A DNA stretch of 64,000 nt, taken from NCBI GenBank assembly GCA_002359895.1, contig DEOB01000010.1:508921-572920 (forward strand), read 5' to 3'. Each line of letters begins with the position of its first letter. Position 1 is the stretch's first letter. This stretch comes from Stenotrophomonas sp. UBA2629. GTDB taxonomy: Bacteria > Pseudomonadota > Gammaproteobacteria > Xanthomonadales > Xanthomonadaceae. A program made the translations under genes and the position numbers. Positions 52,657 to 62,082 of this stretch are shown here, in pieces. Below the pieces are notes generated by a model. It was not told the origin of the DNA. It worked only from the letters and a program-made list of their open reading frames with translations, and did no database searches.

Positions 52657-53289
52657 TCATGTCAACGGTTGTGCCATGACCAGCAGTTGCCGCACCTGTG
52701 CCACGGTGGCGCGGGGTAGGGGTTTGCCGTCATCGCTGGAAACAGGCGGCTGTCGCAATGCATCTTCGGGCAGCACCACCAGCTCGAAAGCAATGCCGTC
52801 GGCGGCGAACTCCCAACCCGGGAAGTGCTGCTTCATCATATGGCCGGCCAATTGCAGCAACCACGCGCGCGCTTCGGCGGGAATGCGTTGGTCATGCAGA
52901 AAGTGATGCACTGCTTCGGCGTCATCGCAATGCAGGTGCAGGATGACCGGGCTGTTGTCACCGGCAACGCCGGTCAGCACGGGCCCGCTCAGGCGCGGCT
53001 GGAATGCCTGCAGAAACTGCATTGCCTGCAGCGCCGATTCGCGCCGCAGCTGCAGTGCGTCCGGTTGGGTGGTGGAGGCAAACAGGCGTTGATGCTCGCG
53101 CAATGCCTGCTCGACATCGGCCAAACGTGGCCACAGTGACTCTTCGTGAATGCCGAGGCGGGCGGCGGCCTTGCGGCGGGCGTGCTCGAAATCCTGGATG
53201 CCGCTTTCGGCGATGAGCCGCGCGGCCTCCTGGGCGATGCGCTGGCGGCCGCGAGCATTGCGTTGAGTGGTCTGCGGTGTGGACGGCAT
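52657..53289 (-). CDS. Conserved-looking protein of unknown function
   Basis: A 210-residue protein I do not recognise. The N-terminal 50 residues (RIAQEAARLIAESGIQDFEHARRKAAARLGI) are helical and resemble the start of TetR-like or other helix-turn-helix folds. The middle and C-terminal parts (SPVILHLHCDDAEAVHHFLHDQRIP, IAFELVVLPEDALRQPPVSSDDGKPLPRATV) look like a compact beta-alpha domain; DGKP together with LPRA may be a ligand site. No signal peptide or membrane helices. Convergent with gltA. Codon use and length look like a genuine gene. Confidence 0.65.
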   Translation of the reverse strand: MPSTPQTTQRNARGRQRIAQEAARLIAESGIQDFEHARRKAAARLGIHEESLWPRLADVEQALREHQRLFASTTQPDALQLRRESALQAMQFLQAFQPRLSGPVLTGVAGDNSPVILHLHCDDAEAVHHFLHDQRIPAEARAWLLQLAGHMMKQHFPGWEFAADGIAFELVVLPEDALRQPPVSSDDGKPLPRATVAQVRQLLVMAQPLT

Positions 53290-53326
53290 TCGGTCAGCTC
53301 CCCGGAGTTTGCTGGCCGATTGTAGG

Positions 53327-53356
53327 CAGGCGGCGGGCTGTGCGTCCCGCCGCCTG
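53327..53356 (-). terminator. Hairpin downstream of mrcA
   Basis: An 11-bp stem (53327-53337 with 53346-53356; CAGGCGGCGGG) about 10 nt beyond the mrcA stop on the minus strand. No U-tract, so termination is uncertain. Confidence 0.5.
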
Positions 53357-53366
53357 TCGGCGCTGC

Positions 53367-55790
53367 TTAGAAGATATCGAACGCCGCGTCGTCAGCCTGC
53401 TGCTGATGCTGCTCGTAGTCGAACTCCTGCACACGCTCCAGATCTTCGGTTTTGACCCACTCGGTAGCGCCATTGAGCGTGGCTTCGACCATGCCGGACG
53501 GCGGGTCGTTCGGAGCAATGGGGGCGTCCTTCAGAGCGGCGCGCATGTAGTCGATCCAGATCGGCAGGGCTGCCTTGCCGCCGTACTCGCGGTAACCCAG
53601 CGAGCGGAAGTCATCGCGGCCTACCCATACGGTGGTGGCGAGCGGGCCGCCAAAACCGGAGAACCACGCATCGCGGTGGTCGTTGGTGGAGCCGGTCTTG
53701 CCGCCGACATCGGCGCGGCCCAATACCTTGGCCTGTGCGCCCGTGCCGCGCTGGACCACGTCACGCATCATCGACACCAGCTGATACGCGGTGCGCTCGT
53801 CGATGGCGCGCGGTGCGATGCGTGCGTCCGGGTTGACCGGTTTGGCCGGTTCGCTGGCGGTCGCCGTGGCTTCGGTCGCGGCTGCTGCCGGCTTTACCTC
53901 TGCACCAAAGTTGAAGCCGTCCACCACCTGATTGACCGGCGTTGCGCCGCCGGTCGCGCCGCCGCAGCCACGGCAGGCCAGGGCCGGGTTTTCCTTGAAG
54001 ATGACGGCGCCGTCGCGGTCCTTGATCTCATCAATCAACCACGTGTCCACGCGTGAACCACCATTGGCGAACACGGCATAGCCGCGCGCAACCGACAGCG
54101 GGGTCAGCGAGGCGGTGCCCAGCGACATCGACAGGTTGGGCGGCAACTCGGCCTCCTGGAAACCGAATTCGCTGATGTATTTGCGTGCGTAATCCACGCC
54201 GATGCTGTCCAGCAGGCGCACCGAAACCAGGTTGCGCGACTGCACCAGAGCTTCGCGCAGGCGCATCGGGCCACGGAAGCCGCCGCCGTCATTCTGCGGC
54301 TGCCAGGTCTTGCCACGGCGGTCGCGGAACACCACCGGCGCATCCAGCACGATCGAGGCCGGGTTGAAGCCCTTGTCGAATGCGGCGGCATAGATGAACG
54401 GTTTGAAGCTGGAGCCCGGCTGGCGGCGCGCCTGGGTGGCACGGTTGAACTTGTTCCCGGCAAAGCTGAAGCCACCGACCAAGGCACGCAGCGCGCCGGT
54501 TTCGGCATCCACCGACACCAATGCACCCTGACCGCGCGGGATCTGGTCGATCAACCACTCGCCTTCTTTGGCGCCAGCGCGGATGCGGATCATGTCGCCG
54601 CGGGTGACCAGCTTGGCCGGCGTGCGGTTGGTCCAGCGGCTGGCGGCGGCCGGTAGCACGCGTTCGCTGCGGTCGGCCAGCACCACGGTGACGCTGCCAT
54701 CGGCGTGCGTGGCTGAAACCACGGCAGGCTGCAGGCCGGACTGCGTCGGAATACCGGCGATATGCCGTGCCAACGCGGTGGCATCAGCGTCGGCAGCAAC
54801 GTCAAAGTGCTGCTCCACGCCGTGCCAGCCATGGCGGTGGTCGTACAGAATCAAGCCATCTCGGATGGCCGAATTGGCCGCATCCTGCAGCGTGCCGTTG
54901 ATGGTGGTGGTGACGTGATAACCCTTGTTGAGCACGTCGCCGCCGTATTTGGCGATCATCTCCTGGCGCACCATCTCGGCCACATACGGTGCGTAGATCT
55001 CCACCGGCGGCTCATGCGGTGCGGCATGCATCGGCACGGCCTTCGCGGCGTCGGCTTCAGCCTGGCTGATGAACTTGAGCTCGGCCATGCGCTGCAGCAC
55101 ATAGTTGTCGCGGCGCTGGCGCGCGCGCTCGGGGTTGCTGATCGGGTTGCCGCTGGAGGGGAATTTGGGGATGCCGGCCAACGAGGCCACTTCGTCCAGA
55201 TCCAGCTGATCGAGCTTCTTGCCGTAGTAGTACTCGGCGGCTGCGCCCACGCCATAGGCGCGGTTGCCGAAGAAGCTCTTGTTCAGGTAGAGCTCGAAAA
55301 TCTCGTCCTTGCTCAGCTCTTTTTCGATCTTACGAGCGAGCAGGATTTCGGCGATCTTACGGGTGTAGCTGTATTCGGAGCTGAGGAAAAACTGGCGCGC
55401 GACCTGCTGGGTGATGGTCGAACCGCCCGGAACGCGCTTGGCATCGGTGGTGGCCAGCAACCAGATCGCACGGCCCACGCCCTTGTAATCGACGCCGTCA
55501 TGCTCATAGAAACGGGCATCCTCGGTCGCCAGGAACGCCTGCTTCAGGCGCTCGGGGACGTCCTTCATCTGGACGGGGTAGCGCCGGGTCTCGCCGAACA
55601 CCGCCATCAATTTCCCTTCGCTGTCATAGACATACATGGGCTCCTGCAGCTCGACATCGCGCAGGGCCTGAACGTCAGGGAGCTTGGAAGAGACAACGTA
55701 ATAGAGCGAGCCTGCGGCAATCGCCCCTACCAGAGCCAGGGCAACAAAGATGGCCAAAAGCCAGCGAAGCCAGCGACGGAAACGTGACAT
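53367..55790 (-). CDS. mrcA: Penicillin-binding protein 1A
   Basis: An 807-residue bifunctional class A PBP. An N-terminal membrane anchor (residues about 10-30, WLLAIFVALALVGAIAAGSLYYV) is followed by glycosyltransferase motifs (FLATEDARFYEHDGVD, GGSTITQQVARQFF, EIFELYLNKSFFG). An OB-like insert and the transpeptidase domain come next: SxxK in GSSFKPFIYAAAFD, SxN in VQSRNLVSVR, KTG in GGKTGSTNDHRDAW. Normal length. Start ATG (complement 55788-55790) is placed just before the anchor. Divergent from pilM with 214 nt between, which is the usual arrangement in gammaproteobacteria. A TATACT box lies on the minus strand at 55826-55831. Confidence 0.95.
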   Translation of the reverse strand: MSRFRRWLRWLLAIFVALALVGAIAAGSLYYVVSSKLPDVQALRDVELQEPMYVYDSEGKLMAVFGETRRYPVQMKDVPERLKQAFLATEDARFYEHDGVDYKGVGRAIWLLATTDAKRVPGGSTITQQVARQFFLSSEYSYTRKIAEILLARKIEKELSKDEIFELYLNKSFFGNRAYGVGAAAEYYYGKKLDQLDLDEVASLAGIPKFPSSGNPISNPERARQRRDNYVLQRMAELKFISQAEADAAKAVPMHAAPHEPPVEIYAPYVAEMVRQEMIAKYGGDVLNKGYHVTTTINGTLQDAANSAIRDGLILYDHRHGWHGVEQHFDVAADADATALARHIAGIPTQSGLQPAVVSATHADGSVTVVLADRSERVLPAAASRWTNRTPAKLVTRGDMIRIRAGAKEGEWLIDQIPRGQGALVSVDAETGALRALVGGFSFAGNKFNRATQARRQPGSSFKPFIYAAAFDKGFNPASIVLDAPVVFRDRRGKTWQPQNDGGGFRGPMRLREALVQSRNLVSVRLLDSIGVDYARKYISEFGFQEAELPPNLSMSLGTASLTPLSVARGYAVFANGGSRVDTWLIDEIKDRDGAVIFKENPALACRGCGGATGGATPVNQVVDGFNFGAEVKPAAAATEATATASEPAKPVNPDARIAPRAIDERTAYQLVSMMRDVVQRGTGAQAKVLGRADVGGKTGSTNDHRDAWFSGFGGPLATTVWVGRDDFRSLGYREYGGKAALPIWIDYMRAALKDAPIAPNDPPSGMVEATLNGATEWVKTEDLERVQEFDYEQHQQQADDAAFDIF

Positions 55791-55926
55791 CCAGAAGTTC
55801 CCAATTGCGGATTTTGTGGCCGCAGAGTATAGATTACGCAGGGGAACGGCTGGGGCCGGATCCTGGGGAGAGTAGCTGGGGACCGCCACAGGGCGTGATG
55901 CGTATCGCGTCTCGTGCTCTGAACGG

Positions 55927-55954
55927 TTGCCAACTGCTGAAAATCAGTTATTAA
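55927..55954 (+). promoter_or_regulatory. Candidate promoter for the pilMNOPQ operon
   Basis: TTGCCA at 55927-55932, a 16-nt spacer and TATTAA at 55949-55954, about 50 nt upstream of the pilM GTG. Confidence 0.4.
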
Positions 55955-56004
55955 TGCGCGGGCGCAACAAGTGCGTCCAAGTGCCCGTCGGCAGGGGAGA
56001 AACC

Positions 56005-57063
56005 GTGGGGCTTATCCCAAAAAGTCAGACGCCAATCATTGGTGTCGACATCAGCTCGACTGCGGTCAAGCTGTTACAGCTTTCCCGCAATGGGAATCGG
56101 TTTCGCGTGGAACATTACGCTGTGGAACCGCTTCCGCCTAATGCGGTAGTAGAGAAAAACATTGTCGAGGTGGAGGCCGTGGGTGAGGCCATCCGTCGCG
56201 CCGTGGCGCGTTCTGGCAGCAAGGCCAAGAACGCGGCTGCGGCAGTGGCCGGTTCGGCCGTGATCACCAAGGTGATCCCGATGCCGGCGGACCTGGACGA
56301 CAACGACATGGAAGCCCAGGTCGAGCTGGAGGCGGTGAATTACATCCCGTATCCGATCGAGGAAGTGAACCTCGATTTTGAAGTGCTCGGGCTGGTGCCC
56401 AACAACCCGGAAATGGTGCAGGTGCTGTTGGCCGCATCGCGTTCGGAGAACGTCGAGCTGCGCCAGTCGGCGCTGGAGCTGGGCGGCTTGGTAGCCAAGG
56501 TGATGGATGTGGAGGCGTTCGCGGTTGAGAACGCATTCGCACTCGTGGCCAGCGAGCTGCCGGTGGCCAGTGACTCGGTGGTGGCGCTGGTGGATATCGG
56601 CGCGACCATGACCACGCTCAACGTCCTGCGCGGTGGCCGTAGCCTGTATAGCCGCGAGCAGGTGTTCGGCGGCAAGCAGCTTACCGACGAGGTGATGCGC
56701 CGCTACGGTCTGAGCTACGAAGAAGCTGGCTTGGCCAAGCGCCAGGGTGGTTTGCCGGAGAGCTACGAGGTTGAGGTGCTGGAGCCGTTCAAAGAGGCCA
56801 CGGTGCAGCAGATCAGCCGCTTGTTGCAGTTCTTCTATGCCGGCAGCGAGTTCAACCGCGTTGATCACATTGTCCTGGCCGGCGGCTGTGCTGCCTTGGC
56901 GGGGCTGCCGACGATGGTGGAAGAGCAGCTGGGTGTGGCGACATCGGTGGCCAATCCATTGGCGCAGATGACGTTGGGGCCGAAGGTGCAGGCGCATGCG
57001 CTTGCCCAGGACGCGCCGGCGCTGATGATCGCAACGGGTCTGGCCATGAGGGGGTTTGACTGA
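56005..57063 (+). CDS. pilM: Type IV pilus inner-membrane platform protein PilM
   Basis: A 352-residue actin-like cytoplasmic ATPase-fold protein of the pilus alignment complex. IIGVDISSTAVKLLQLSR at the start, the ALVDIGATMTTLNVLR phosphate loop and VDHIVLAGGCAALAGLPTMVEEQLG near the end are diagnostic. The start is the GTG at 56005, after AGGGGAGAAACC; no better ATG exists. Its stop overlaps pilN (TGATG). It binds the N-terminus of PilN. Confidence 0.93.
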   Translation: MGLIPKSQTPIIGVDISSTAVKLLQLSRNGNRFRVEHYAVEPLPPNAVVEKNIVEVEAVGEAIRRAVARSGSKAKNAAAAVAGSAVITKVIPMPADLDDNDMEAQVELEAVNYIPYPIEEVNLDFEVLGLVPNNPEMVQVLLAASRSENVELRQSALELGGLVAKVMDVEAFAVENAFALVASELPVASDSVVALVDIGATMTTLNVLRGGRSLYSREQVFGGKQLTDEVMRRYGLSYEEAGLAKRQGGLPESYEVEVLEPFKEATVQQISRLLQFFYAGSEFNRVDHIVLAGGCAALAGLPTMVEEQLGVATSVANPLAQMTLGPKVQAHALAQDAPALMIATGLAMRGFD

Positions 57064-57767
57064 TGGCACGGATCAATCTTCTGCCGTGGCGCGAAGAGCG
57101 CCGCAAACAACGGCAGCGCGAGTTCTACGGCATGTTGGGGTTTGCGGCGTTGGCAGGCGTGGTCCTGTCGGGCCTGCTGTGGTTCTACTACAGCCAGCAG
57201 ATCAGCGGCCAGAACGACCGCAACGCGTTCCTTGAAACCGAGATCGCCAAGGTCAAGGAGCAGAACAAGGAAATCGAACGCCTGGACAAGCAGAAAGCAC
57301 GTCTGCTGGCTCGCAAGGCGGTGATCGAAGAACTGCAGGGCAAGCGTTCGCAGATGGTGCACCTGTTCGACTCGTTGGTACGCACCATCCCCGATGGCGT
57401 CGTGCTCACCGCGCTCAAGCAGGAAGGCGACATCCTCACGCTGGAAGGCCGCACCCAATCCAATGCGCGCGTCAGTACCTACATGCGCAACCTGGAAGGG
57501 TCGGGCTGGATGAGCAGCCCGGAGTTGTCGATCATCGAGGCCAAGGCGCAGGAAACCGGCGGTGCGGTGCTCGACATCAAGTCGCTGCCCTACGTGTTCA
57601 CGCTGAAGGTGAAGTTGCCGGCGCCGGGTGAGAACACTGCCCAGCAGCCTGCTGTCGATGATGCGGCGGCGGCCGAGCCTGCAATGGCCGCTCCGGCTGC
57701 GCCGGAAGCAGCGGCCCAGCCTGCTGCGGAACCGGCGGTAGCCGCGCCGAAGGAGGTTCGCTCGTGA
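57063..57767 (+). CDS. pilN: Type IV pilus protein PilN
   Basis: A 234-residue inner-membrane protein. The N-terminal INLLPWREERRK is the PilM-binding segment, followed by one membrane helix (FAALAGVVLSGLLWFYY), a coiled coil and a periplasmic ferredoxin-like domain. The C-terminal about 40 residues are an Ala/Pro-rich tail. The start overlaps pilM; the stop overlaps pilO. Confidence 0.93.
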   Translation: MARINLLPWREERRKQRQREFYGMLGFAALAGVVLSGLLWFYYSQQISGQNDRNAFLETEIAKVKEQNKEIERLDKQKARLLARKAVIEELQGKRSQMVHLFDSLVRTIPDGVVLTALKQEGDILTLEGRTQSNARVSTYMRNLEGSGWMSSPELSIIEAKAQETGGAVLDIKSLPYVFTLKVKLPAPGENTAQQPAVDDAAAAEPAMAAPAAPEAAAQPAAEPAVAAPKEVRS

Positions 57768-58435
57768 GCAAGAAATTCAACGCCAAAGAGCTGGATTTCA
57801 ACAACATCGGCAATTGGCCGCAGAAAGCCAAGATGGTCTTCTGCGCATTGTTGGCCTTGTTGATCGTGGTGCTGTCGTTCCTGCTGGTGGTCCGCGGTCA
57901 GATGAACGACCTGGAATCGCTGGAAAGCAAGGAAGCCACGCTGCGCCAGCAGTTCTCCGACGAGCAGCAACGCGCCGCCAACCTGGAGCCGCTCAAGCAG
58001 CAGCTCGCGCAGATGGAGCAGGTGCTGCAGCAGATGCTGCGCCAGCTGCCCAGCAAGACCGAGATGCCCGACCTGATCATCGACGTCTCGCAGACGGCGC
58101 TGTCCAGTGGCCTGAACAATGAACTGTTCCAGCCCGGTGCCGAGTCGCTGAAAGAGTTCTATGCCGAGAAGCCGATCGCATTGCGCCTGGTGGGCAGCTA
58201 CCACCAGTTCGGTGCCTTCGTCAGCGGCGTGGCATCGCTGCCGCGCGTGGTGATCCTGACCATGCATGACATCAACCTCAAGCCGAAAGACCCCAAGGGC
58301 GTGATTGCCCGCGGTGGTGCGCTGGAGTTGTCCGGCACGGTCAAGACCTACCGCTACTTGGATGACACCGAGTTGGAGGACCAGGAAAAGCTGGCCGAAG
58401 CGGCGAAGATCGCCGAGAAGAAGGGAGGCAAGTAA
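57764..58435 (+). CDS. pilO: Type IV pilus protein PilO
   Basis: A 223-residue inner-membrane protein that pairs with PilN. LDFNNIGNWPQKAKMVFC precedes the membrane helix (ALLALLIVVLSFLLVV), then a coiled coil (EATLRQQFSDEQQRAANL) and a periplasmic domain with PIALRLVGSYHQFGAFVSG. The GTG start (57764) overlaps the pilN stop. Confidence 0.93.
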   Translation: MSKKFNAKELDFNNIGNWPQKAKMVFCALLALLIVVLSFLLVVRGQMNDLESLESKEATLRQQFSDEQQRAANLEPLKQQLAQMEQVLQQMLRQLPSKTEMPDLIIDVSQTALSSGLNNELFQPGAESLKEFYAEKPIALRLVGSYHQFGAFVSGVASLPRVVILTMHDINLKPKDPKGVIARGGALELSGTVKTYRYLDDTELEDQEKLAEAAKIAEKKGGK

Positions 58436-58436
58436 G

Positions 58437-58967
58437 GTGAGCAGAACTTCTTCTCTTGTTCTGGGGATGGTGTGCATGGCGGCCCTTGCCGGCTGCACAC
58501 GGGGAGTGACCAGCGCGCCTGGTGATGCTCCCAACCTGGAAAAATATGTGGCCGACGTGCGTGCGCGTCCGGCTGAGGCACTGCCGGCGCTGCCGGTGAT
58601 GCAGCAGTTCGAGACCTTCGAGTACGCCGCACAGGGGATGCGTGATCCGTTCAGTGACGCTTGGGTGTCCGCCGATGGTGGCAACCAGCTGCGTCCTGAT
58701 CCGGACCGTCGCAAGGAGCCCCTGGAGGCGTTCCCGCTCGACAGTTTGGACATGGTGGGCACGATTGGTGGCGGCCCCGGTGCCGTTGCCTTGGTGATGG
58801 GGCCGGACAAGGTCACCTACCGCGTGCGCCCCGGTATCTACATGGGCCAGAGCGACGGCCGTGTCACCGGTGTCCGTGAAGACGGGATTGAACTCATTGA
58901 ACTGGTGCCCGATGGCGCTGGCGGCTGGCTGGAACGTCCTGCGTCTTTGGCGCTGGACGACCGTTGA
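58437..58967 (+). CDS. pilP: Type IV pilus lipoprotein PilP
   Basis: A 176-residue lipoprotein (signal MAALAGC, lipid at the Cys about residue 20). The periplasmic domain (FETFEYAAQGMRDPFSD, LDSLDMVGTIGG, TYRVRPGIYMGQSDGRVTGVREDGIELIELV) is the HR beta-sandwich that links PilN/PilO to the secretin. GTG start 58437. Confidence 0.93.
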   Translation: MSRTSSLVLGMVCMAALAGCTRGVTSAPGDAPNLEKYVADVRARPAEALPALPVMQQFETFEYAAQGMRDPFSDAWVSADGGNQLRPDPDRRKEPLEAFPLDSLDMVGTIGGGPGAVALVMGPDKVTYRVRPGIYMGQSDGRVTGVREDGIELIELVPDGAGGWLERPASLALDDR

Positions 58968-58986
58968 TTGATTAGGGGATAGCACG

Positions 58987-60891
58987 ATGACTTTTACCAA
59001 AGCCCTGAGCCAGCGCCCCATTCGGCGCCATGCACTGGTCCGCGTCTGCGCCTTGGGAGTGGCGTTGGCAGCGGTGTGCGGCTCTTCGTACGCGGCGCAG
59101 CCGCTGGCTGCCGGCGGTGCACCTGCCGTCACCAGCCCGCAGGCGGCTTCTGCGATTTCTGTCACCAAGATCGACTTCAAGCGAGGCGATGACGGCAGCG
59201 GCCGTCTGATCCTGCAGTTTGATGGCCAAGGCGCAAGCCCGGATCTGCGCAACCAGGGCAACAGTGTGGTGGTGGACGTGGGCAATGCCACGCTACCGGC
59301 CGAACTGCAACGCCCGCTCAACGTGGTGGATTTCGCCACGCCAGTGCAGCGCATCGACGCCAAGCCTTCGGGCCAGGGCGCGCAGTTGGTACTGAGCACC
59401 ACCGGCCTGTTCGACTCGCTGGCCTACCAGACCGGCAACGAATACGTGGTTGAGATTTCGCCGCGTCAGGCGGATGTCGCGACCGGTGCGGTTACCTCCA
59501 GAACGGTCGCCCAGGCGGCAGCAACGGTTGCGGCGCGTGGCTACAGCGGCCGTCCGGTGACCTTCAACTTCCAGGACGTGCCGGTGCGCACCGTGCTGCA
59601 GTTGATCGCCGAGGAATCCAACCTCAACGTGGTTGCTTCCGACACGGTGCAGGGCAACGTGACCCTGCGTCTGGTGAACGTGCCGTGGGATCAGGCCATG
59701 GACATCGTGTTGCGGGCCAAGGGCTTGGACAAGCGTCGCGATGGTGGCGTGATATGGGTGGCACCGCAGCCGGAACTGGCCAAGTTCGAGCAGGACAAAG
59801 AAGACGCGCGCATCGCGATCGAGAATCGTCAGGATCTGATCACCGATTACGTGCAGATCAACTACCACAACGCTGAAGCCATCTTCAAAGCGCTGACCGA
59901 AGCCAAGGGTATCGGCAACAACAACAGTGGCGGCAGCGGTGGCGGTGGTGGCGGCAACGACAAGCAGGAGAACGGCTTCCTGTCACCGCGCGGCATGCTG
60001 GTGGCTGATGAGCGCACCAACACGTTGATGATCAGCGACATCCCGAAGAAGGTCGCGCAGATGCGCGAGCTGATCAAGGTGATCGACCGTCCGGTGGATC
60101 AGGTGCTGATCGAAGGCCGCATCGTCATTGCCTCCGATACGTTTGCACGTGACTTGGGCGCACGTTTTGGTATCCAGGGTCGTCGGATTGGTGATCGTTC
60201 GCAGGCCATCAGCGGTTCGCTGGAAGGGCATAAGGACATCATCGAAAACGGTGAGGTCTCGACAAGAGGCCTGAACGTCAACCTGCCCGCCAAGACCTTC
60301 ACCGAGACTGCTGCCGGCGCAATTGCCTATACCTTGCTGGGCCGCAATTTCTCGCTGGATGTCGAGCTGTCGGCAATGCAGGAAGAAGGCCGTGGTGAAG
60401 TGGTTTCCAATCCGCGCATCGTCACCGCCAACCAGCGCGAAGGCGTGATCAAGCAGGGTAAGGAAATTGGTTACGTCACCATCACCGCCAGCGGTGCCAG
60501 TGGTGTCGCCACGCCGAACGTGCAGTTCAAGGAAGTGCTGCTGGAGCTGAGGGTCACCCCGACCATCACCCAGGACAATCGCGTCTTCCTGAACATGAAC
60601 GTCAAGAAGGATGAGGTTGACGACTACCTGCCGATCGAGAACTTCGGTGTGGTGCCGATCATCAACCGCCGCGAAGTGAATACCGCTGTGCTGGTGGAAG
60701 ACGGCCAGACCGTTGTGGTTGGTGGTGTGTATGAGTTCACCGACCGCAGCAGCGTGGCCAAGGTGCCGTTCCTGGGCGACATCCCGTTCCTGGGTAACCT
60801 GTTCAAGAAGCGTGGCCGCAGCAAGGACAAGGCTGAGCTGCTGGTGTTCGTGACCCCGAAGATTCTGCGTGTGGCCAAGGCTGCCGAGTAA
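58987..60891 (+). CDS. pilQ: Type IV pilus secretin PilQ
   Basis: A 634-residue outer-membrane secretin. After the signal peptide comes one recognisable AMIN domain (ISVTKIDFKRGDDGSGRLILQFDG), then an STN-like domain (VTFNFQDVPVRTVLQLIAEESNLNVV), an N1 domain with a Gly/Asn-rich insertion (NNNSGGSGGGGGGNDKQ) and the secretin domain (VVSNPRIVTANQREGVIKQGKEIGYVT, LGDIPFLGNLFKKR). Pseudomonas PilQ has two AMIN domains and is longer, so the N-terminus is shorter here. Last gene of the operon. Confidence 0.95.
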   Translation: MTFTKALSQRPIRRHALVRVCALGVALAAVCGSSYAAQPLAAGGAPAVTSPQAASAISVTKIDFKRGDDGSGRLILQFDGQGASPDLRNQGNSVVVDVGNATLPAELQRPLNVVDFATPVQRIDAKPSGQGAQLVLSTTGLFDSLAYQTGNEYVVEISPRQADVATGAVTSRTVAQAAATVAARGYSGRPVTFNFQDVPVRTVLQLIAEESNLNVVASDTVQGNVTLRLVNVPWDQAMDIVLRAKGLDKRRDGGVIWVAPQPELAKFEQDKEDARIAIENRQDLITDYVQINYHNAEAIFKALTEAKGIGNNNSGGSGGGGGGNDKQENGFLSPRGMLVADERTNTLMISDIPKKVAQMRELIKVIDRPVDQVLIEGRIVIASDTFARDLGARFGIQGRRIGDRSQAISGSLEGHKDIIENGEVSTRGLNVNLPAKTFTETAAGAIAYTLLGRNFSLDVELSAMQEEGRGEVVSNPRIVTANQREGVIKQGKEIGYVTITASGASGVATPNVQFKEVLLELRVTPTITQDNRVFLNMNVKKDEVDDYLPIENFGVVPIINRREVNTAVLVEDGQTVVVGGVYEFTDRSSVAKVPFLGDIPFLGNLFKKRGRSKDKAELLVFVTPKILRVAKAAE

Positions 60892-60916
60892 TCCTCAGCG
60901 ATATTGATGGTTTGAA

Positions 60917-60950
60917 GAAGAAGGGCCGCCAAGTGCGGCCCTTCTTCGTT
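60917..60950 (+). terminator. Intrinsic terminator of the pil operon
   Basis: A 13-bp stem (60917-60929 with 60935-60947, GAAGAAGGGCCGC as the left arm), loop CAAGT, followed by GTTGTG. It lies 26 nt beyond the pilQ stop. Confidence 0.85.
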
Positions 60951-60999
60951 GTGAGTCGCCGGTTGAACCATTTCACCGTAGATCGGTCAAACTGCGCCT

Positions 61000-62019
61000 A
61001 TGAACCTGCCTCCCGAGTTCCCCAGCCAGACTGAAGCGCCCGCGCCAGATACGGGCCTGCATCAGGACTTCACCGCGCTGCGCGAAGCGTTGTCCGCCGA
61101 GATCGTGGGCCAGTCGTTGCTGGTCGAGCGCCTGCTGATCGCCCTGCTGGCCGACGGCCACCTGTTGGTGGAGGGCGCCCCCGGCTTGGCCAAGACCACC
61201 GCCATCCGTGCGCTTGCCTCGCGGGTCGACGCCAGTTTCGCGCGCATCCAGTTCACCCCGGATCTGCTGCCGGCCGACCTCACCGGCACCGATATCTGGC
61301 GCGCGCAGGAAGGCCGCTTCGAGTTCCAGGCCGGGCCGATCTTCCACCCCATCCTGCTGGCCGATGAGATCAACCGCGCGCCGGCCAAGGTGCAATCGGC
61401 GCTGCTGGAAGCCATGGGCGAGCGTCAGGTCACCGTGGGCCGCCATACCTATCCCTTGCCGGACGTGTTTCTGGTGATGGCCACACAGAACCCGATCGAG
61501 CAGGAAGGCACCTTCCCGCTGCCGGAAGCGCAGTTGGACCGGTTTCTGATGCACGTGCGTATTGGCTACCCGGATGCCGATGCGGAAACGGAAATCCTGC
61601 GGCTGGCCCGCGAGCGCGCCCTGCAGGCCATGCAACATAAGCCGGCGGCGCTGCAGAAGTTGTCGCTGGACAAGATCGCGCAGGCCCGCCGTGCCGTACT
61701 TGAACTGCACATGGCGCCGCAGCTGGAGCGCTACCTGGTGGCGCTGGTGTTGGCATCGCGTGACGCCAGTGGTTATGACGCTGCCCTCGGCAAGCGCATC
61801 GCCTGGGGCGCAAGCCCGCGTGGCTCCATCGCGTTGGAGCGTTGCGCGCGCGCCCGTGCCTGGCTGGCGGGGCGTGATTACGTGACTCCCGACGACATCC
61901 GTGCGGTCGCCCCTGACGTCCTGCGCCATCGGGTGCTGCCCAGCTACGAAGCCGCCGCGGAAGGGTGGGATGGTGAACGGCTGGTCGCAGCGTTGCTTGA
62001 TTGCGTGCCGTTGCCTTGA
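61000..62019 (+). CDS. MoxR family AAA+ ATPase
   Basis: A 339-residue AAA+ ATPase. Walker A is EGAPGLAKTTAIR (about residues 58-70), Walker B LLADEINRA, the sensor-1 Asn is in MATQNPIEQEGTFPLPEAQLDRF. MoxR proteins act as chaperones in maturation of protein complexes, often with VWA partners as here. First gene of the operon DUF58, DUF4381, VWA. ATG 61000. Confidence 0.92.
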   Translation: MNLPPEFPSQTEAPAPDTGLHQDFTALREALSAEIVGQSLLVERLLIALLADGHLLVEGAPGLAKTTAIRALASRVDASFARIQFTPDLLPADLTGTDIWRAQEGRFEFQAGPIFHPILLADEINRAPAKVQSALLEAMGERQVTVGRHTYPLPDVFLVMATQNPIEQEGTFPLPEAQLDRFLMHVRIGYPDADAETEILRLARERALQAMQHKPAALQKLSLDKIAQARRAVLELHMAPQLERYLVALVLASRDASGYDAALGKRIAWGASPRGSIALERCARARAWLAGRDYVTPDDIRAVAPDVLRHRVLPSYEAAAEGWDGERLVAALLDCVPLP

Positions 62020-62082
62020 GGCCTGCATGGTGCGCAGCGTTGTCATTGTGATGCCGGGTGAAATCCGCGCTTGGGGCCGGCG

